A stretch of 64,000 nucleotides of DNA from assembly GCA_947647735.1 (NCBI GenBank), contig CANSLJ010000011.1, positions 52,532-116,531 on the forward strand, given 5' to 3'. Both the position numbers and the translations under genes were made by a program. Positions 25,092 to 35,506 of the stretch are shown here, piece by piece (position 1 is the stretch's first letter; the number at the start of each line of letters is the position of its first letter). Under the pieces are notes generated by a model that was not told where the DNA came from, did no database searches, and was given only the letters and a program-made list of their open reading frames with translations. Source of the stretch: an uncultured bacterium. GTDB lineage: Bacteria > Bacillota > Clostridia > Lachnospirales > Lachnospiraceae.

Positions 25092-26054
25092 ATGGATGCA
25101 AAAACTCGCGCCGGAGAGTTTGTGAAAAATAATCTGGTTTTAGTGACAATTATGATACTGGCGGCGGTGACTGCCCTGATCGAACCGAAGTTTCTGACGG
25201 TTGCCAATCTGGGAAACCTGATGAACCAGTTCGGCCCTCTCAGCTTTGTGGCGCTGGGCATGACGCTGGCGATCATAGGCGGTTTTATTGATCTTTCCGT
25301 TGCGGGGATCGTGTCCCTGAGCGCGGTATTTACCATCTCCATGATCGATGTGCTGGGACAGGGAGGTGCTCTGATCGCGGGACTTCTGGCAGGGGCGGCA
25401 ATGGGGTTTTTAAATGCCCTGATCGTCGTGAGCTGCGGTGCGCTGACACAGGCGAAGGCATTGTTTATTACATATGGCCTGAGCGCGGTATATTCGGCGA
25501 CAGCGCTGCTCTATACGGACGGGGCGACGCAGCACATGTCTCATCTGGAATCGAGGACAGATCTTTTCAAGGCGATCGGTTCCGGCAGGATAGGATTTGT
25601 GCCCGCATCTTTTTTGCTGTTTATCCTGATCATGGCGGTGCTCCATCTTTTTCTGCAGCGCACGCAGACGGGAAGGGAGATCTGTCTCACAGGCGCCAAT
25701 ATCACGGCGGCGGATCTCTCCGGGATACCGGTAAAAAAACGCATTATGCTTGTTTTTACATTATCCGGCGTGCTGTCCGCTTTCGGCGCGGTGGTACTGT
25801 TTTCCCGTATCACGACGGCGTCTCCGCTGCTCGGGGCAAACTATGAGACAAACGCGATACTTGCCGTGGTGGTGGGCGGTACATCTCTGGCAGGCGGAAG
25901 GGGAAGCGTGGTCAGGACGATGCTAGGCGTCATGCTGGTCATTTTATTGTCCAACTGCCTGAATCTGCTGGGCGTGTCGACCTATCTGCAGTCGGTATGT
26001 AAGGGTGCGGTTCTGATCATCGCGATCTGGCTTGATCGCCGCAGGGTAAAGTGA
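25092..26054 (+). CDS. Sugar ABC transporter permease (RbsC type), first copy
   Basis: A 320-residue polytopic membrane protein of the BPD_transp_2 family with about eight to ten hydrophobic segments. Conserved features are ALGMTLAIIGGFIDLSVAGIVSLSAV (first part GMTLAIIGG, then IDLSVAGIVSL), GREICLTGANITAADLSGIPV near the coupling region, and VVVGGTSLAGGRGSVVRTMLG near the C-terminus. It pairs with the second permease gene to form a heterodimeric channel with the tandem ATPase. It starts 16 bases after the ATPase stop, and GAGGGGGAACG precedes the ATG. Confidence 0.92.
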   Translation: MDAKTRAGEFVKNNLVLVTIMILAAVTALIEPKFLTVANLGNLMNQFGPLSFVALGMTLAIIGGFIDLSVAGIVSLSAVFTISMIDVLGQGGALIAGLLAGAAMGFLNALIVVSCGALTQAKALFITYGLSAVYSATALLYTDGATQHMSHLESRTDLFKAIGSGRIGFVPASFLLFILIMAVLHLFLQRTQTGREICLTGANITAADLSGIPVKKRIMLVFTLSGVLSAFGAVVLFSRITTASPLLGANYETNAILAVVVGGTSLAGGRGSVVRTMLGVMLVILLSNCLNLLGVSTYLQSVCKGAVLIIAIWLDRRRVK

Positions 26055-26063
26055 GGTGGAGAG

Positions 26064-27020
26064 ATGAGTGTTGTCAGAAAAGTGGTAAGGGAGATTGAAA
26101 AAAGGAAAGCGCTGACGGCGATCCTGGTGATGCTGTTCATGATGCTGTTCTTTGACACAAGGTTTTATACGGCATACAATCTGCTGGATATGTTGAATTC
26201 AGCGGCAATCCTGGAGATGCTTGCATTCGGGGTGACGCTTGTGATCATATGCGGCGGCTGCGATTTTTCCATCGGTTCCATGATGAGCCTGGCGGGGATC
26301 ATTACGATCAAGCTGATGGATCACGTGCCCATCGGGATCGCGATCTGCGCGGCGGTCGCCTGCGGTGCGCTGGTGGGTTTTATCAACGGATTTCTGGTGG
26401 TGCGGCAGAAGACGGAACCCTTTATCATCACCCTGGGCATGGGGATGCTGCTCAAAGGGATCGCCCAGCAGATCACGGATGCCCATCCGGTTCCGGCAAA
26501 GAATCTTTCCTATATGAAGATCGCCAACGGGAAGGTGCTTTTTAATATACCGAATCTGATCATCATCATGGTCATAATGCTGCTTTTATTTTATTATATT
26601 CTGCGGTATACTCCTTTTGGAAGGAACTGTTATGCGGTGGGCGGCGATTATAATGTGGCGTCGCAGTCCGGCATCAGGGCGGAGAAGATCAAGTGGTCGG
26701 CCTTTGTGATCTGCGGCGCGATGGCTGCCTTCTGCGGCGTACTGCTCTCCTCAAAGCTGAATACGGGATCTTCGATCTACGGGGATTCCACGGCGCTGTC
26801 GGTCAACTGCGGCTGCGTTGTGGGCGGAACGTCCTTTGCGGGCGGCGTGGGCGGGATCCCGCAGTCCTTCATCGGCCTTCTGGCGATACAGGTGCTGGAG
26901 AACTGTATGAACATGCTGGGGATCAGCGCCTATGTACAGCAGGTATGCGAGGGTATCATCATTCTGCTGATCCTGTGGTTTGACAATTACGCGCAGAAAC
27001 GGAAAGAGGAGGCGGTTTAA
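26064..27020 (+). CDS. Sugar ABC transporter permease (RbsC type), second copy
   Basis: A 318-residue homologue of the previous permease, with AFGVTLVIICGGCDFSIGSMMSLAG, EPFIITLGMGMLLKGIA, the coupling segment GRNCYAVGGDYNVASQSGI, and VVGGTSFAGGVGGIPQSF. It begins nine bases after the first permease gene behind GAGGTGGAGAG. Two different permease genes, rather than one, point to a heterodimer, as in some xylose/ribose/galactofuranose-type importers. The C-terminus is basic (NYAQKRKEEAV), as expected for a cytoplasmic tail. Confidence 0.92.
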   Translation: MSVVRKVVREIEKRKALTAILVMLFMMLFFDTRFYTAYNLLDMLNSAAILEMLAFGVTLVIICGGCDFSIGSMMSLAGIITIKLMDHVPIGIAICAAVACGALVGFINGFLVVRQKTEPFIITLGMGMLLKGIAQQITDAHPVPAKNLSYMKIANGKVLFNIPNLIIIMVIMLLLFYYILRYTPFGRNCYAVGGDYNVASQSGIRAEKIKWSAFVICGAMAAFCGVLLSSKLNTGSSIYGDSTALSVNCGCVVGGTSFAGGVGGIPQSFIGLLAIQVLENCMNMLGISAYVQQVCEGIIILLILWFDNYAQKRKEEAV

Positions 27021-27045
27021 AAGGAAAGTTGAAAGGATGGGTGTT

Positions 27046-27981
27046 ATGTATCTTGCGATAGACGGCGGGGGGACAAAAACAGAATATCTTTTACTGGATG
27101 AGGATTTCAGGATGCTGGAGCGGTATTTCGGGGGCTGCGTGAACCATGATTTCCTGGCGGACGGCTGGGAGGGCACAAAGCGGGAACTGCAGCGGGGGAC
27201 GAAGGCCGTGCTTGACAGGCAGCATCTGGAGATTTCCGATATCAAAAATGTTGCGGCGGGCTTATCCGGCGTCGACAACGGCAAAGATCAGGAGCAGATG
27301 GACAAAATCTTCCGGGAGATCGGTTTTGAGCGTTTTCTGGTATGTAATGACGGCTTTCTTGCCGTCTGGGCGGAGTGTCCCGGGGGCGTGGGGGTTGCCT
27401 ATAACTGCGGCACCGCCGTCTGCTGTGCGGGAGTGGATCAGGCGGGCGGAATGGAAAAAACAGCGGGGTTTGATGAGTGGTCCGGCGATGCCGGCGGCGG
27501 AAACTGGATCGTGCAGAACGTATTTCGTCTTGTCTATAGAAGCGCGATCCTGGACAGAAAAGAGACGGCGTTTACGGCGGCGTACAAAAAGAGGTTCGGG
27601 CTGAAAACGGAGGAGGATATTTTAAATTCCTGGAATATGCTGAAAGATCCTGTGACATATCCTGAATGCTCCAGGGATGCGATAGGGCTGTTTTTTGAAC
27701 AGCTGGAGGAGGGAGAAGAGGGAGCAGAACTTCTGGCGCGGCAGATGATCCATTGCGCGGTCCGGAATATACGGGCTGTTATGCAGCGGCTTACGTTTTC
27801 GGAGGAGCCGGTTTCTGTCATCCTGACCGGTTCTATTCATACGAAGGCGGCGAATCAGGTTTATCTTGAAAGGCTGGAAAGGAGGATGCGGGAGGAGATC
27901 AGAGTGCCTTTTACACTGGATCTCGCGTCGAAACCGCCGGTGGAGGGAGCAGTCCGGAGGTTGAAGCAGGAAGGGCGGTAA
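27046..27981 (+). CDS. BadF/BadG-type sugar kinase
   Basis: A 311-residue member of the BadF/BadG/BcrA/BcrD ATPase family, which includes N-acetylglucosamine and N-acetylmuramate kinases. The phosphate-1 motif is LAIDGGGTKTEYLLLDED, then AAGLSGVDN, CNDGFLAVWA and the phosphate-2 motif GVAYNCGTAVCC; the adenosine motif near the end reads SVILTGSIHTKA. The ATG at 27046 is chosen because AAAGGATGG precedes it; an ATG nine bases earlier is possible. As the last gene of the importer operon it probably phosphorylates the incoming sugar. Hexosamine specificity is suggested by family only. Confidence 0.8.
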   Translation: MYLAIDGGGTKTEYLLLDEDFRMLERYFGGCVNHDFLADGWEGTKRELQRGTKAVLDRQHLEISDIKNVAAGLSGVDNGKDQEQMDKIFREIGFERFLVCNDGFLAVWAECPGGVGVAYNCGTAVCCAGVDQAGGMEKTAGFDEWSGDAGGGNWIVQNVFRLVYRSAILDRKETAFTAAYKKRFGLKTEEDILNSWNMLKDPVTYPECSRDAIGLFFEQLEEGEEGAELLARQMIHCAVRNIRAVMQRLTFSEEPVSVILTGSIHTKAANQVYLERLERRMREEIRVPFTLDLASKPPVEGAVRRLKQEGR

Positions 27982-28041
27982 ATGTGCTCGTACTGATAAA
28001 AAAATCTCCGAAAATTATTTGTTTTTTGCATAATCTGCTGG

Positions 28042-28070
28042 TTGAATAAGTTGGATAAATATATTATGAT
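28042..28070 (+). promoter_or_regulatory. Promoter before the DUF6106-like gene
   Basis: TTGAAT (28042-28047) and TATGAT (28065-28070) separated by 17 bases. Transcription would begin near 28077, inside the left arm of the hairpin at 28073-28110. Confidence 0.55.
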
Positions 28071-28072
28071 AG

Positions 28073-28115
28073 TCTGTAATACAATTCTTCAGGCAGGATT
28101 GTATTACAGATTTTT
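28073..28115 (+). terminator. Hairpin with T-run ahead of the DUF6106-like gene
   Basis: TCTGTAATACAAT (28073-28085) pairs perfectly with 28098-28110 and is followed by TTTTTAT. It could end the upstream sugar operon or act as an attenuator for the gene at 28147, as the predicted promoter lies just before it. Confidence 0.7.
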
Positions 28116-28146
28116 ATATGATATTACGAATGAATGGAGGTGGCGT

Positions 28147-28644
28147 ATGAGTGAATCTTATGTAGAATGCCTTGTGAAACATAAGACGCCGACGGTAAAG
28201 GTCTTTCTGAGAATATTGTTTACTGTGCTGACTGTGCTGTTCGTCCTGCTTTTCTTTATGGTGGGCCTGCTGGCGCTGATCATGGCAGTGGTATGCGGTG
28301 TGCTCAGTTATTTTATGTCGCTGGAATGCAATGTGGAATATGAGTACCTTTATGTGGACAGGGAGATCAGCATCGACAAGATCAGCGGACAGAAAAAAAG
28401 AAAAACAATAGAAAAACTGAATACGGAAAAGATTGAGATCCTGGCACCTGTAGGTTCATGGCATCTGGATGAGTACAAAAACAGGGAGCTGAAACAGAAG
28501 GATTACAGTATTGGCTATGAGGCACAGCCGGACCAGCGTTATATGCTGATCTACAATAATGAAATGAAGGTGCTGCTCTCACCCAATCCTGCTTTTGTGG
28601 CGGCCGTTAAGAGTATTGCACCCAGAAAAGTGTTCACAGACTGA
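28147..28644 (+). CDS. DUF6106-like membrane protein
   Basis: A 165-residue protein with an N-terminal cytosolic stretch (MSESYVECLVKHKTPTVK), two close hydrophobic segments (about residues 22-58) and a soluble C-terminal domain with EYLYVDREISIDKI, EKIEILAPVGSW, and the ending APRKVFTD. This arrangement matches, from memory, the DUF6106 family found widely in Lachnospiraceae; function is unknown. The ATG at 28147 follows GGAGGTG; a longer frame from 28042 covers the promoter and hairpin and is rejected. guaB begins 38 bases later and may be cotranscribed. Confidence 0.7.
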   Translation: MSESYVECLVKHKTPTVKVFLRILFTVLTVLFVLLFFMVGLLALIMAVVCGVLSYFMSLECNVEYEYLYVDREISIDKISGQKKRKTIEKLNTEKIEILAPVGSWHLDEYKNRELKQKDYSIGYEAQPDQRYMLIYNNEMKVLLSPNPAFVAAVKSIAPRKVFTD

Positions 28645-28658
28645 CAGGATTTTTTTAA

Positions 28659-30137
<1,479 letters not shown>

Positions 30138-30160
30138 TCATCTATGAGCATAAGATGTGC

Positions 30161-30197
30161 ATGAGAGCGAGCAGCCTGTGAAGGCTTGCCCGCTCAT
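30161..30197 (+). promoter_or_regulatory. Hairpin between guaB and IMP cyclohydrolase gene
   Basis: ATGAG, GCG and GC-AGCC segments on the left (from 30161) pair with GGCTTGCCCGCTCAT (30183-30197), with small mismatches, around a TGTGAA loop. No T-run follows. It may stabilise guaB mRNA or partly terminate. Confidence 0.5.
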
Positions 30198-30239
30198 CAG
30201 ATAAAACAGCGGGAATTTACGATATATGAGGAGAATGTT

Positions 30240-30956
30240 ATGGAAATAAAGTCGTTACAGGGAGAACTGCGAAATAATCCCTACCCCGGAAGAGGCATTG
30301 TAATAGGAAGGACGCCGGACGGGAAATACGCGGTGACTGCCTATTTTATCATGGGCAGAAGTGTGAACAGCCGTAATCGTATTTTCGTGGAGGAGGGGGA
30401 GGGCATCCGTACGGAAGCCTTTGATCCGTCCAAATTGAGCGATCCGAGCCTGATCATCTATGCGCCTGTGCGGGTGCTGAACCATCGGACGATCGTCACA
30501 AACGGGGATCAGACGGACACGGTCTATGAGGGGCTGTCTGCGGGAGAGAGCTTTGAAAAAGCGCTTGCCACAAGGGAGTTTGAGCCGGATGCGCCGAATT
30601 ATACACCGAGGATATCAGGGGTTATGGAGATCGAAGAAGGGACATTTTCTTATAAGATGTCCATCTTAAAGAGCGCAGACGGAGATGCCTCCTGCTGCAA
30701 CAGATATACCTTTTCCTACGATGCGCCGATCGCCGGGGAGGGACGGTTTATCCATACTTATCAGGCGGATGGAAATCCGCTGCCGAGTTTTGAGGGGGAA
30801 CCTGAGCGGATCGGTATCGGGAATGAGGATATTGACAGTTTTGCAAAGGATGTCTGGGAAAGCCTGAATGAGGAGAATAAAGTGTCCCTGTTTGTGCGAT
30901 ATATTGAGATCGAGACAGGGAAGTATGAGAGTATCATTATCAATAAGAATATCTAG
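30240..30956 (+). CDS. IMP cyclohydrolase, PF07826-type
   Basis: A 238-residue stand-alone IMP cyclohydrolase-like protein that would close the inosinate ring from FAICAR. It carries the family opening NNPYPGRGIVIGRTPDG, the AYFIMGRSVNSRNRIFV segment (about residues 35-51), APNYTPRISG near 125, and YTFSYD. This family is related to archaeal PurO and replaces the cyclohydrolase domain of bifunctional PurH. It is followed by a separate AICAR transformylase, which supports the assignment. The ATG at 30240 is chosen because GAGGAG lies just upstream; the frame is open earlier but without a ribosome site. Confidence 0.85.
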   Translation: MEIKSLQGELRNNPYPGRGIVIGRTPDGKYAVTAYFIMGRSVNSRNRIFVEEGEGIRTEAFDPSKLSDPSLIIYAPVRVLNHRTIVTNGDQTDTVYEGLSAGESFEKALATREFEPDAPNYTPRISGVMEIEEGTFSYKMSILKSADGDASCCNRYTFSYDAPIAGEGRFIHTYQADGNPLPSFEGEPERIGIGNEDIDSFAKDVWESLNEENKVSLFVRYIEIETGKYESIIINKNI

Positions 30957-31016
30957 TATAACAGGAAGAGATTCAGGCTGAAATAGGATGGGGATTAAAA
31001 CAGGGGTTGGAAAGGA

Positions 31017-32204
31017 ATGGAAAGCATGAATGAACTGGAATTAAAATACGGCTGTAATCCGAATCAGAAACCTTCCCGCATTTATATGGAAAACGGGAAG
31101 GACCTTCCGATCGAAGTGTTAAACGGAAGGCCGGGCTATATCAATCTGCTGGATGCGTTTAACGGCTGGCAGCTTGTGAGAGAATTGAAGGCGGCGACAG
31201 GCCTGCCGGCGGCAACTTCCTTTAAACATGTATCTCCCGCCGGGGCTGCCGTGGGGCTGCCGCTATCAGAATTGGAGAGGAAGATTTACTGGGTGGACGA
31301 GAAGGCTGAGATGACACCCCTTTCCAGCGCCTACGCAAGAGCGAGGGGAGCGGACCGGATGTCTTCTTTCGGAGATTTCATTGCGCTTTCGGATGTCTGC
31401 GATAAGGAGACGGCTCTGCTGATCAAGCGGGAAGTATCGGACGGCGTCATTGCGCCGGGATATGAACCGGAGGCTTTGGAGATACTGAAAGCAAAGAAAA
31501 AAGGCGGATATAATGTCATTCAGATCGATCCCGCCTATGAACCGGAGAAGATCGAGCATAAGCAGGTCTTCGGGGTGGCTTTTGAGCAGGGCAGAAATGA
31601 TCTGAAGATCGATGAAGCACTGTTTGGGAATGTCGTGACGGAGAATAAGGATCTGCCGAAGGAGGCTCTGATCGATCTGATGATCGCGATGATCACGCTG
31701 AAATACACCCAGAGCAACTCGGTGTGCTATGTGAAGAACGGCCAGGCGATCGGGATCGGCGCCGGGCAGCAGTCCAGGATCCACTGCACGAGGCTTGCAG
31801 GCACAAAGGCGGATAACTGGTATCTGCGTCAGGCACAGAAGGTGTTGGAGCTTTCTTTTGTGGATGGGATCGGCAGGGCGGATCGGGATAACTGCATCGA
31901 TCTGTATATCGGAGAAGAGTATGAGGATGTTCTTGCGGAAGGCACCTGGCAGAGATTTTTCAAGGAGAAACCCTCTGTTTTCACAAAGGAGGAAAAGGAG
32001 GCGCATCTCGCCGGAAATACGGGCGTGGCGCTGGGATCTGATGCGTTCTTCCCGTTTGGGGACAATATCGAGAGGGCCCATAAGAGCGGCGTGAAGTATG
32101 TGGCGCAGCCGGGCGGTTCCATCAGGGATGATCATGTGATCGAAACCTGTGATAAGTACGGGATGGTGATGTGCTTTACGGGGATCAGATTGTTCCACCA
32201 TTAA
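31017..32204 (+). CDS. Stand-alone AICAR transformylase
   Basis: Phosphoribosylaminoimidazolecarboxamide formyltransferase of 395 residues, lacking the N-terminal cyclohydrolase (MGS-like) domain of ordinary PurH. Visible signatures are [15 protein letters not shown] at the start, [16 protein letters not shown] (about residues 64-79, with the catalytic Lys-His), [33 protein letters not shown] in two conserved blocks, and [14 protein letters not shown]. It transfers a formyl group from 10-formyl-THF to AICAR. The separate cyclohydrolase gene stands immediately upstream, so the bifunctional enzyme is split into two genes here. GGTTGGAAAGG precedes the ATG. Confidence 0.92.
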   Translation: MESMNELELKYGCNPNQKPSRIYMENGKDLPIEVLNGRPGYINLLDAFNGWQLVRELKAATGLPAATSFKHVSPAGAAVGLPLSELERKIYWVDEKAEMTPLSSAYARARGADRMSSFGDFIALSDVCDKETALLIKREVSDGVIAPGYEPEALEILKAKKKGGYNVIQIDPAYEPEKIEHKQVFGVAFEQGRNDLKIDEALFGNVVTENKDLPKEALIDLMIAMITLKYTQSNSVCYVKNGQAIGIGAGQQSRIHCTRLAGTKADNWYLRQAQKVLELSFVDGIGRADRDNCIDLYIGEEYEDVLAEGTWQRFFKEKPSVFTKEEKEAHLAGNTGVALGSDAFFPFGDNIERAHKSGVKYVAQPGGSIRDDHVIETCDKYGMVMCFTGIRLFHH

Positions 32205-32240
32205 TGGAAGATAAATTTATAGATATAGGGGAAATGGGAA

Positions 32241-33911
32241 ATGAGTGAAGAAGTTGTTTCAAGAAATTTTATTGAGCAGGAGATCGATAAGGATCTGGCG
32301 GAGGGAGTGTATGACCATGTATGTACTCGGTTTCCGCCGGAGCCGAACGGGTATCTGCATATCGGACATGCGAAGAGTATTTTGTTGAACTACGGGCTTT
32401 CCCAGCAGTACGGGGGGAAGTTTAATCTGCGGTTTGATGATACGAATCCGACGAAGGAGAAGACGGAGTTTGTGGAGTCTATTATTGCGGATGTGAAGTG
32501 GCTTGGCGCGGATTATGAGGACAGGCTGTTTTTTGCGTCCAACTATTTTGAGAAGATGTATGAGGGCGCGGTGAAGCTGATCAAAAAGGGGAAGGCTTAT
32601 GTGTCGGACCTGACGGCGGAGCAGATGCGGGAGTACAGGGGGACGCTGACCGAGGCGGGGAAGGAAGATCCCAGCAGAAACCGCAGCGTGGAGGAAAATC
32701 TGGCTCTGTTTGAGGCGATGAAGAACGGTGAGTTCGGGGACGGGGAGAAGACGCTCCGGGCGAAGATCGATATGGCTTCCCCGAATATGAATATGCGTGA
32801 TCCGATCATCTACAGGGTGGCACATATGTCCCACCACAATACCGGGGACAAGTGGTGCATCTATCCGATGTATGACTATGCCCATCCGATCGAGGACGCG
32901 GAGGAAGGGGTGACCCATTCCATCTGTACGCTGGAGTTTGAGGATCACAGGCCGCTCTACGACTGGGTGCTGAGAGAGCTGGAGTATGAACAGCCGCCCC
33001 GGCAGATCGAGTTTGCCAAGATGTACCTGACCAATGTGGTGACAGGAAAGAGATATATCAAGAAGCTGGTGGAAGAGGGCATTGTGGACGGCTGGGACGA
33101 TCCCAGGCTGGTGTCCATCGCGGCGCTGAGACGGCGCGGATTTACGCCGGAGTCCATCAAACGGTTTGTGGAGCTGTGCGGTGTGTCGAAAGCCCAGTCT
33201 TCCGCGGAGTATTCCATGCTGGAGTATTGCATCAGGGAGGATCTGAAGCTGAAAAAGCCCCGTATGATGGCGATATTGGATCCCGTCAGGCTGGTGATCG
33301 ATAATTATCCCGAGGGAGAGACGGAGGAGATCGAGGTCGCAAACAATCTGGAAAATCCGGGGCTGGGCAGCAGGAAGGTGCCCTTCGGGAGAGAGCTTTA
33401 TATTGAGCGGGATGACTTTATGGAGGAGCCGCCAAAGAAATATTTCAGGATGTTCCCGGGCAATGAAGTGCGCCTGATGCATGCTTATTTTGTGAAGTGT
33501 ACCGGATGCGAGAAGGACGAAAACGGGAATGTTACTGTGGTGCACGGTACCTATGATCCGGCGAGCAAGGGCGGCAACAGTCCTGACGGCAGGAAGGTAA
33601 AGGGAACGATCCACTGGGTAAATGCGCAGACAGCGGTATCTGCGGAAGTGAGATTGTATGAGAATATCGTGGATGAGGAGAAGGGCGTTTACAATGAGGA
33701 CGGCTCCCTGAATCTGAATCCGGATTCCCTGAAGGTGCTGAGGAACTGTTATCTGGAGCCGGCTCTGCAGGAGGCGAAGGCGCTGGAGAGCTTCCAGTTT
33801 GTGCGGCAGGGATTCTTCTGTGTGGACAGTAAAGATTCGGAGCCGGGGAAACCCGTGTTTAACAGGGTGGTGTCGCTGAAGAGTTCATTTGTGCTGCCGA
33901 AAAAGCAGTAA
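32241..33911 (+). CDS. glnS: Glutaminyl-tRNA synthetase
   Basis: Class I synthetase of 556 residues with the GlnRS-type core and the C-terminal double beta-barrel (about residues 340-550) that separates it from GltX. The HIGH motif is clear in [15 protein letters not shown] (about residues 32-46), followed by [11 protein letters not shown]. At the place of the KMSKS motif, where GlnRS usually has MSKR, the sequence reads [12 protein letters not shown] (about 266-277). GWDDPRL follows as normal. The cell thus has a direct route to Gln-tRNA as well as GatCAB. The ATG follows AGGGGAAATGGGAA. It is followed by a strong promoter for infC. Confidence 0.93.
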   Translation: MSEEVVSRNFIEQEIDKDLAEGVYDHVCTRFPPEPNGYLHIGHAKSILLNYGLSQQYGGKFNLRFDDTNPTKEKTEFVESIIADVKWLGADYEDRLFFASNYFEKMYEGAVKLIKKGKAYVSDLTAEQMREYRGTLTEAGKEDPSRNRSVEENLALFEAMKNGEFGDGEKTLRAKIDMASPNMNMRDPIIYRVAHMSHHNTGDKWCIYPMYDYAHPIEDAEEGVTHSICTLEFEDHRPLYDWVLRELEYEQPPRQIEFAKMYLTNVVTGKRYIKKLVEEGIVDGWDDPRLVSIAALRRRGFTPESIKRFVELCGVSKAQSSAEYSMLEYCIREDLKLKKPRMMAILDPVRLVIDNYPEGETEEIEVANNLENPGLGSRKVPFGRELYIERDDFMEEPPKKYFRMFPGNEVRLMHAYFVKCTGCEKDENGNVTVVHGTYDPASKGGNSPDGRKVKGTIHWVNAQTAVSAEVRLYENIVDEEKGVYNEDGSLNLNPDSLKVLRNCYLEPALQEAKALESFQFVRQGFFCVDSKDSEPGKPVFNRVVSLKSSFVLPKKQ

Positions 33912-33929
33912 AAAAGTTCCCGCAAAGCA

Positions 33930-33958
33930 TTGACATTTCCGCGGAGCAGTGCTAAGAT
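33930..33958 (+). promoter_or_regulatory. Promoter of the infC-rpmI-rplT operon
   Basis: TTGACA (33930-33935) and TAAGAT (33953-33958), spacer 17. Transcription would start near 33965, giving a leader of about 230 bases before infC. Confidence 0.8.
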
Positions 33959-33964
33959 ATCAAA

Positions 33965-34123
33965 GTGCGAATAAAAGTTGCATGAAAAACAAGCAGAGTA
34001 TCCACTCTCACCCTGCGGCGAAGCTTGCAGGTGTTCAAAGTTTTGATTTTCGGGATTCGGCAGCAGGATTGCCGGATTTATTGAGAAGCTGAATTTGGTG
34101 GATAGCGCTGCTATCCACTTTTT
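33965..34123 (+). promoter_or_regulatory. L20-type attenuator leader of infC operon
   Basis: The leader ends in an intrinsic terminator: GTGGATAGC (34098-34106) pairs with GCTATCCAC (34110-34118), followed by TTTTTTG. An earlier GTATCCAC segment near 33999-34006 can pair with the same GTGGATA, forming an antiterminator. This is the arrangement of L20-controlled leaders in Firmicutes, where excess ribosomal protein L20 favours termination. I did not match the full L20 leader consensus base by base. Confidence 0.65.
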
Positions 34124-34193
34124 GTGTGTAGAGAAAAGAAAAAGTCGTTGAGCAGGCAGGACTGCTCGTTCGATCGAGGGGGAGGGAAAGACC

Positions 34194-34700
34194 ATTAGCG
34201 ATTATTTCATTAACGAACAGATTAGAGACAGAGAAGTGCGTGTCATAGGTGAGGACGGGCAGCAGCTTGGAGTTATGTCGTCCAGAGACGCGATGCGCCT
34301 GGCGGAAGAAGCCGGTGTGGACCTGGTAAAGATTGCACCTACGGCGAAGCCTCCGGTCTGCCGGATTGTTGATTATGGAAAGTTCAGGTATGAGCAGACC
34401 AGAAAAGAAAAGGATGCTAAGAAAAAGCAGAAAACCACGGAAGTAAAGGAGCTGCGGCTTTCTCCCAACATTGATACGAACGACTTGAACACCAAGGTGA
34501 ATGCGGCAAGGAAGTTCTTAAGCAAAGGCGACAAGGTGAAGATCACCCTGCGTTTCAGAGGACGTGAGATGGCGCATATGAATAACAGCAAGCATATTCT
34601 GGACGACTTCGCCCAGGCGCTTGCGGATATCGCGGTAGTTGATAAAGCACCCAAAGTGGAAGGACGAAGCATGACCATGTTCTTGACACAGAAAAGGTAG
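34194..34700 (+). CDS. infC: Translation initiation factor IF-3, AUU start
   Basis: The 168-residue IF-3. The start is taken as the ATT at 34194: GGAGGG lies nine bases upstream and the reading ISDYFINEQIRDREVRVIGEDGQQLG restores the conserved N-terminus, which is lost if translation starts at the GTG at 34236. A rare AUU start is the known autoregulatory device of infC, as IF-3 discriminates against it. The body has VDLVKIAPTAKPPVCRIVDYGKFRYEQ (in two blocks), LRLSPNIDTNDLNTK, and the C-terminal domain KVKITLRFRGREMAH. rpmI and rplT follow. Confidence 0.92.
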   Translation: MSDYFINEQIRDREVRVIGEDGQQLGVMSSRDAMRLAEEAGVDLVKIAPTAKPPVCRIVDYGKFRYEQTRKEKDAKKKQKTTEVKELRLSPNIDTNDLNTKVNAARKFLSKGDKVKITLRFRGREMAHMNNSKHILDDFAQALADIAVVDKAPKVEGRSMTMFLTQKR

Positions 34701-34744
34701 CTTCCATGTTATGGAAAATAAAGAAAGTACAGGAGGAATGAATT

Positions 34745-34942
34745 ATGCCAAAAATGAAAACAAGCAGAGCGGCTGCAAAGCGTTTCAAAGCAACCGGGAC
34801 TGGGAAACTGAAAAGAAATAAAGCTTATAAGCGCCATATCTTAACCAAGAAGAGCACAAAGAACAAGAGGAATTTGAGAAAAGCTGCAATGACAGATGCA
34901 ACAAATGTAAAGAATATGAAGAAGATTCTGCCTTATCTGTAA
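34745..34942 (+). CDS. rpmI: Ribosomal protein bL35
   Basis: The 65-residue large-subunit protein L35, very basic, with the family's opening [20 protein letters not shown] and the segment [17 protein letters not shown]. It starts behind AGGAGG, 44 bases after infC, in the conserved infC-rpmI-rplT order. Assembly into the 50S subunit is the only expected role. Confidence 0.96.
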   Translation: MPKMKTSRAAAKRFKATGTGKLKRNKAYKRHILTKKSTKNKRNLRKAAMTDATNVKNMKKILPYL

Positions 34943-34991
34943 GAGCAGGGAGAGACAGAATATCAATCAGATCGGTTAGGAGGATAAAAGG

Positions 34992-35345
34992 ATGGCAAGA
35001 GTAAAGGGCGGCATGAACGCCAGAAAAAAACATAACAGAGTATTAAAGCTTGCAAAAGGCTACAGAGGTGCAAGATCAAAACAGTACAGAATTGCTAAGC
35101 AGTCCGTTATGCGGGCACTGGCAAGCTCTTACGCAGGAAGAAAAGAGAGAAAGCGTCAGTTCAGACAGCTCTGGATCGCACGTATCAATGCGGCGGCAAG
35201 AATGAACGGTTTATCTTACAGCAGATTTATGCACGGGCTTAAACTTGCTGAAGTTGATATCAACAGAAAGATGCTCGCTGAGCTTGCGGTAAACGATGCA
35301 GAAGGGTTTGCATCCCTTGCGGAGCTTGCAAAGAGCAAACTGTAA
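34992..35345 (+). CDS. rplT: Ribosomal protein bL20
   Basis: The 117-residue L20, which binds 23S rRNA early in 50S assembly and, in Firmicutes, the leader of its own operon. Conserved segments are [20 protein letters not shown] at the start, [17 protein letters not shown], and the C-terminal RNA-binding domain with [27 protein letters not shown] precedes the ATG. A terminator follows at 35387. Confidence 0.97.
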   Translation: MARVKGGMNARKKHNRVLKLAKGYRGARSKQYRIAKQSVMRALASSYAGRKERKRQFRQLWIARINAAARMNGLSYSRFMHGLKLAEVDINRKMLAELAVNDAEGFASLAELAKSKL

Positions 35346-35386
35346 GAAGGACAGCGGGGCTGTTATAACAGGCTTACGATAGAGGA

Positions 35387-35418
35387 AAAATCGGGTGGAC
35401 ATCCACTCGATTTTGCTT
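35387..35418 (+). terminator. Terminator after rplT
   Basis: AAAATCGGGTGGA (35387-35399) pairs with TCCACTCGATTTT (35402-35414) with one G-U pair and continues into T-rich sequence. It closes the infC-rpmI-rplT operon. Confidence 0.75.
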
Positions 35419-35506
35419 TATAACTGAATTTATATAAACAGGAATTTTCGGGATGGAGAGAAGCAGAGCTCCGTTTTATGGGGAGATTCCGGAGAGGAAG
35501 GAATAT

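Noticed and set aside
31266-32201. A 311-codon minus-strand frame opposite the AICAR transformylase gene
   Set aside because: Composition is that of a reverse-strand shadow and the + strand gene is certain.
32259-33614. A 451-codon open frame on the minus strand
   Set aside because: It lies fully opposite glnS, with His/Leu/Arg-rich translation and no ribosome site; a shadow of codon bias.
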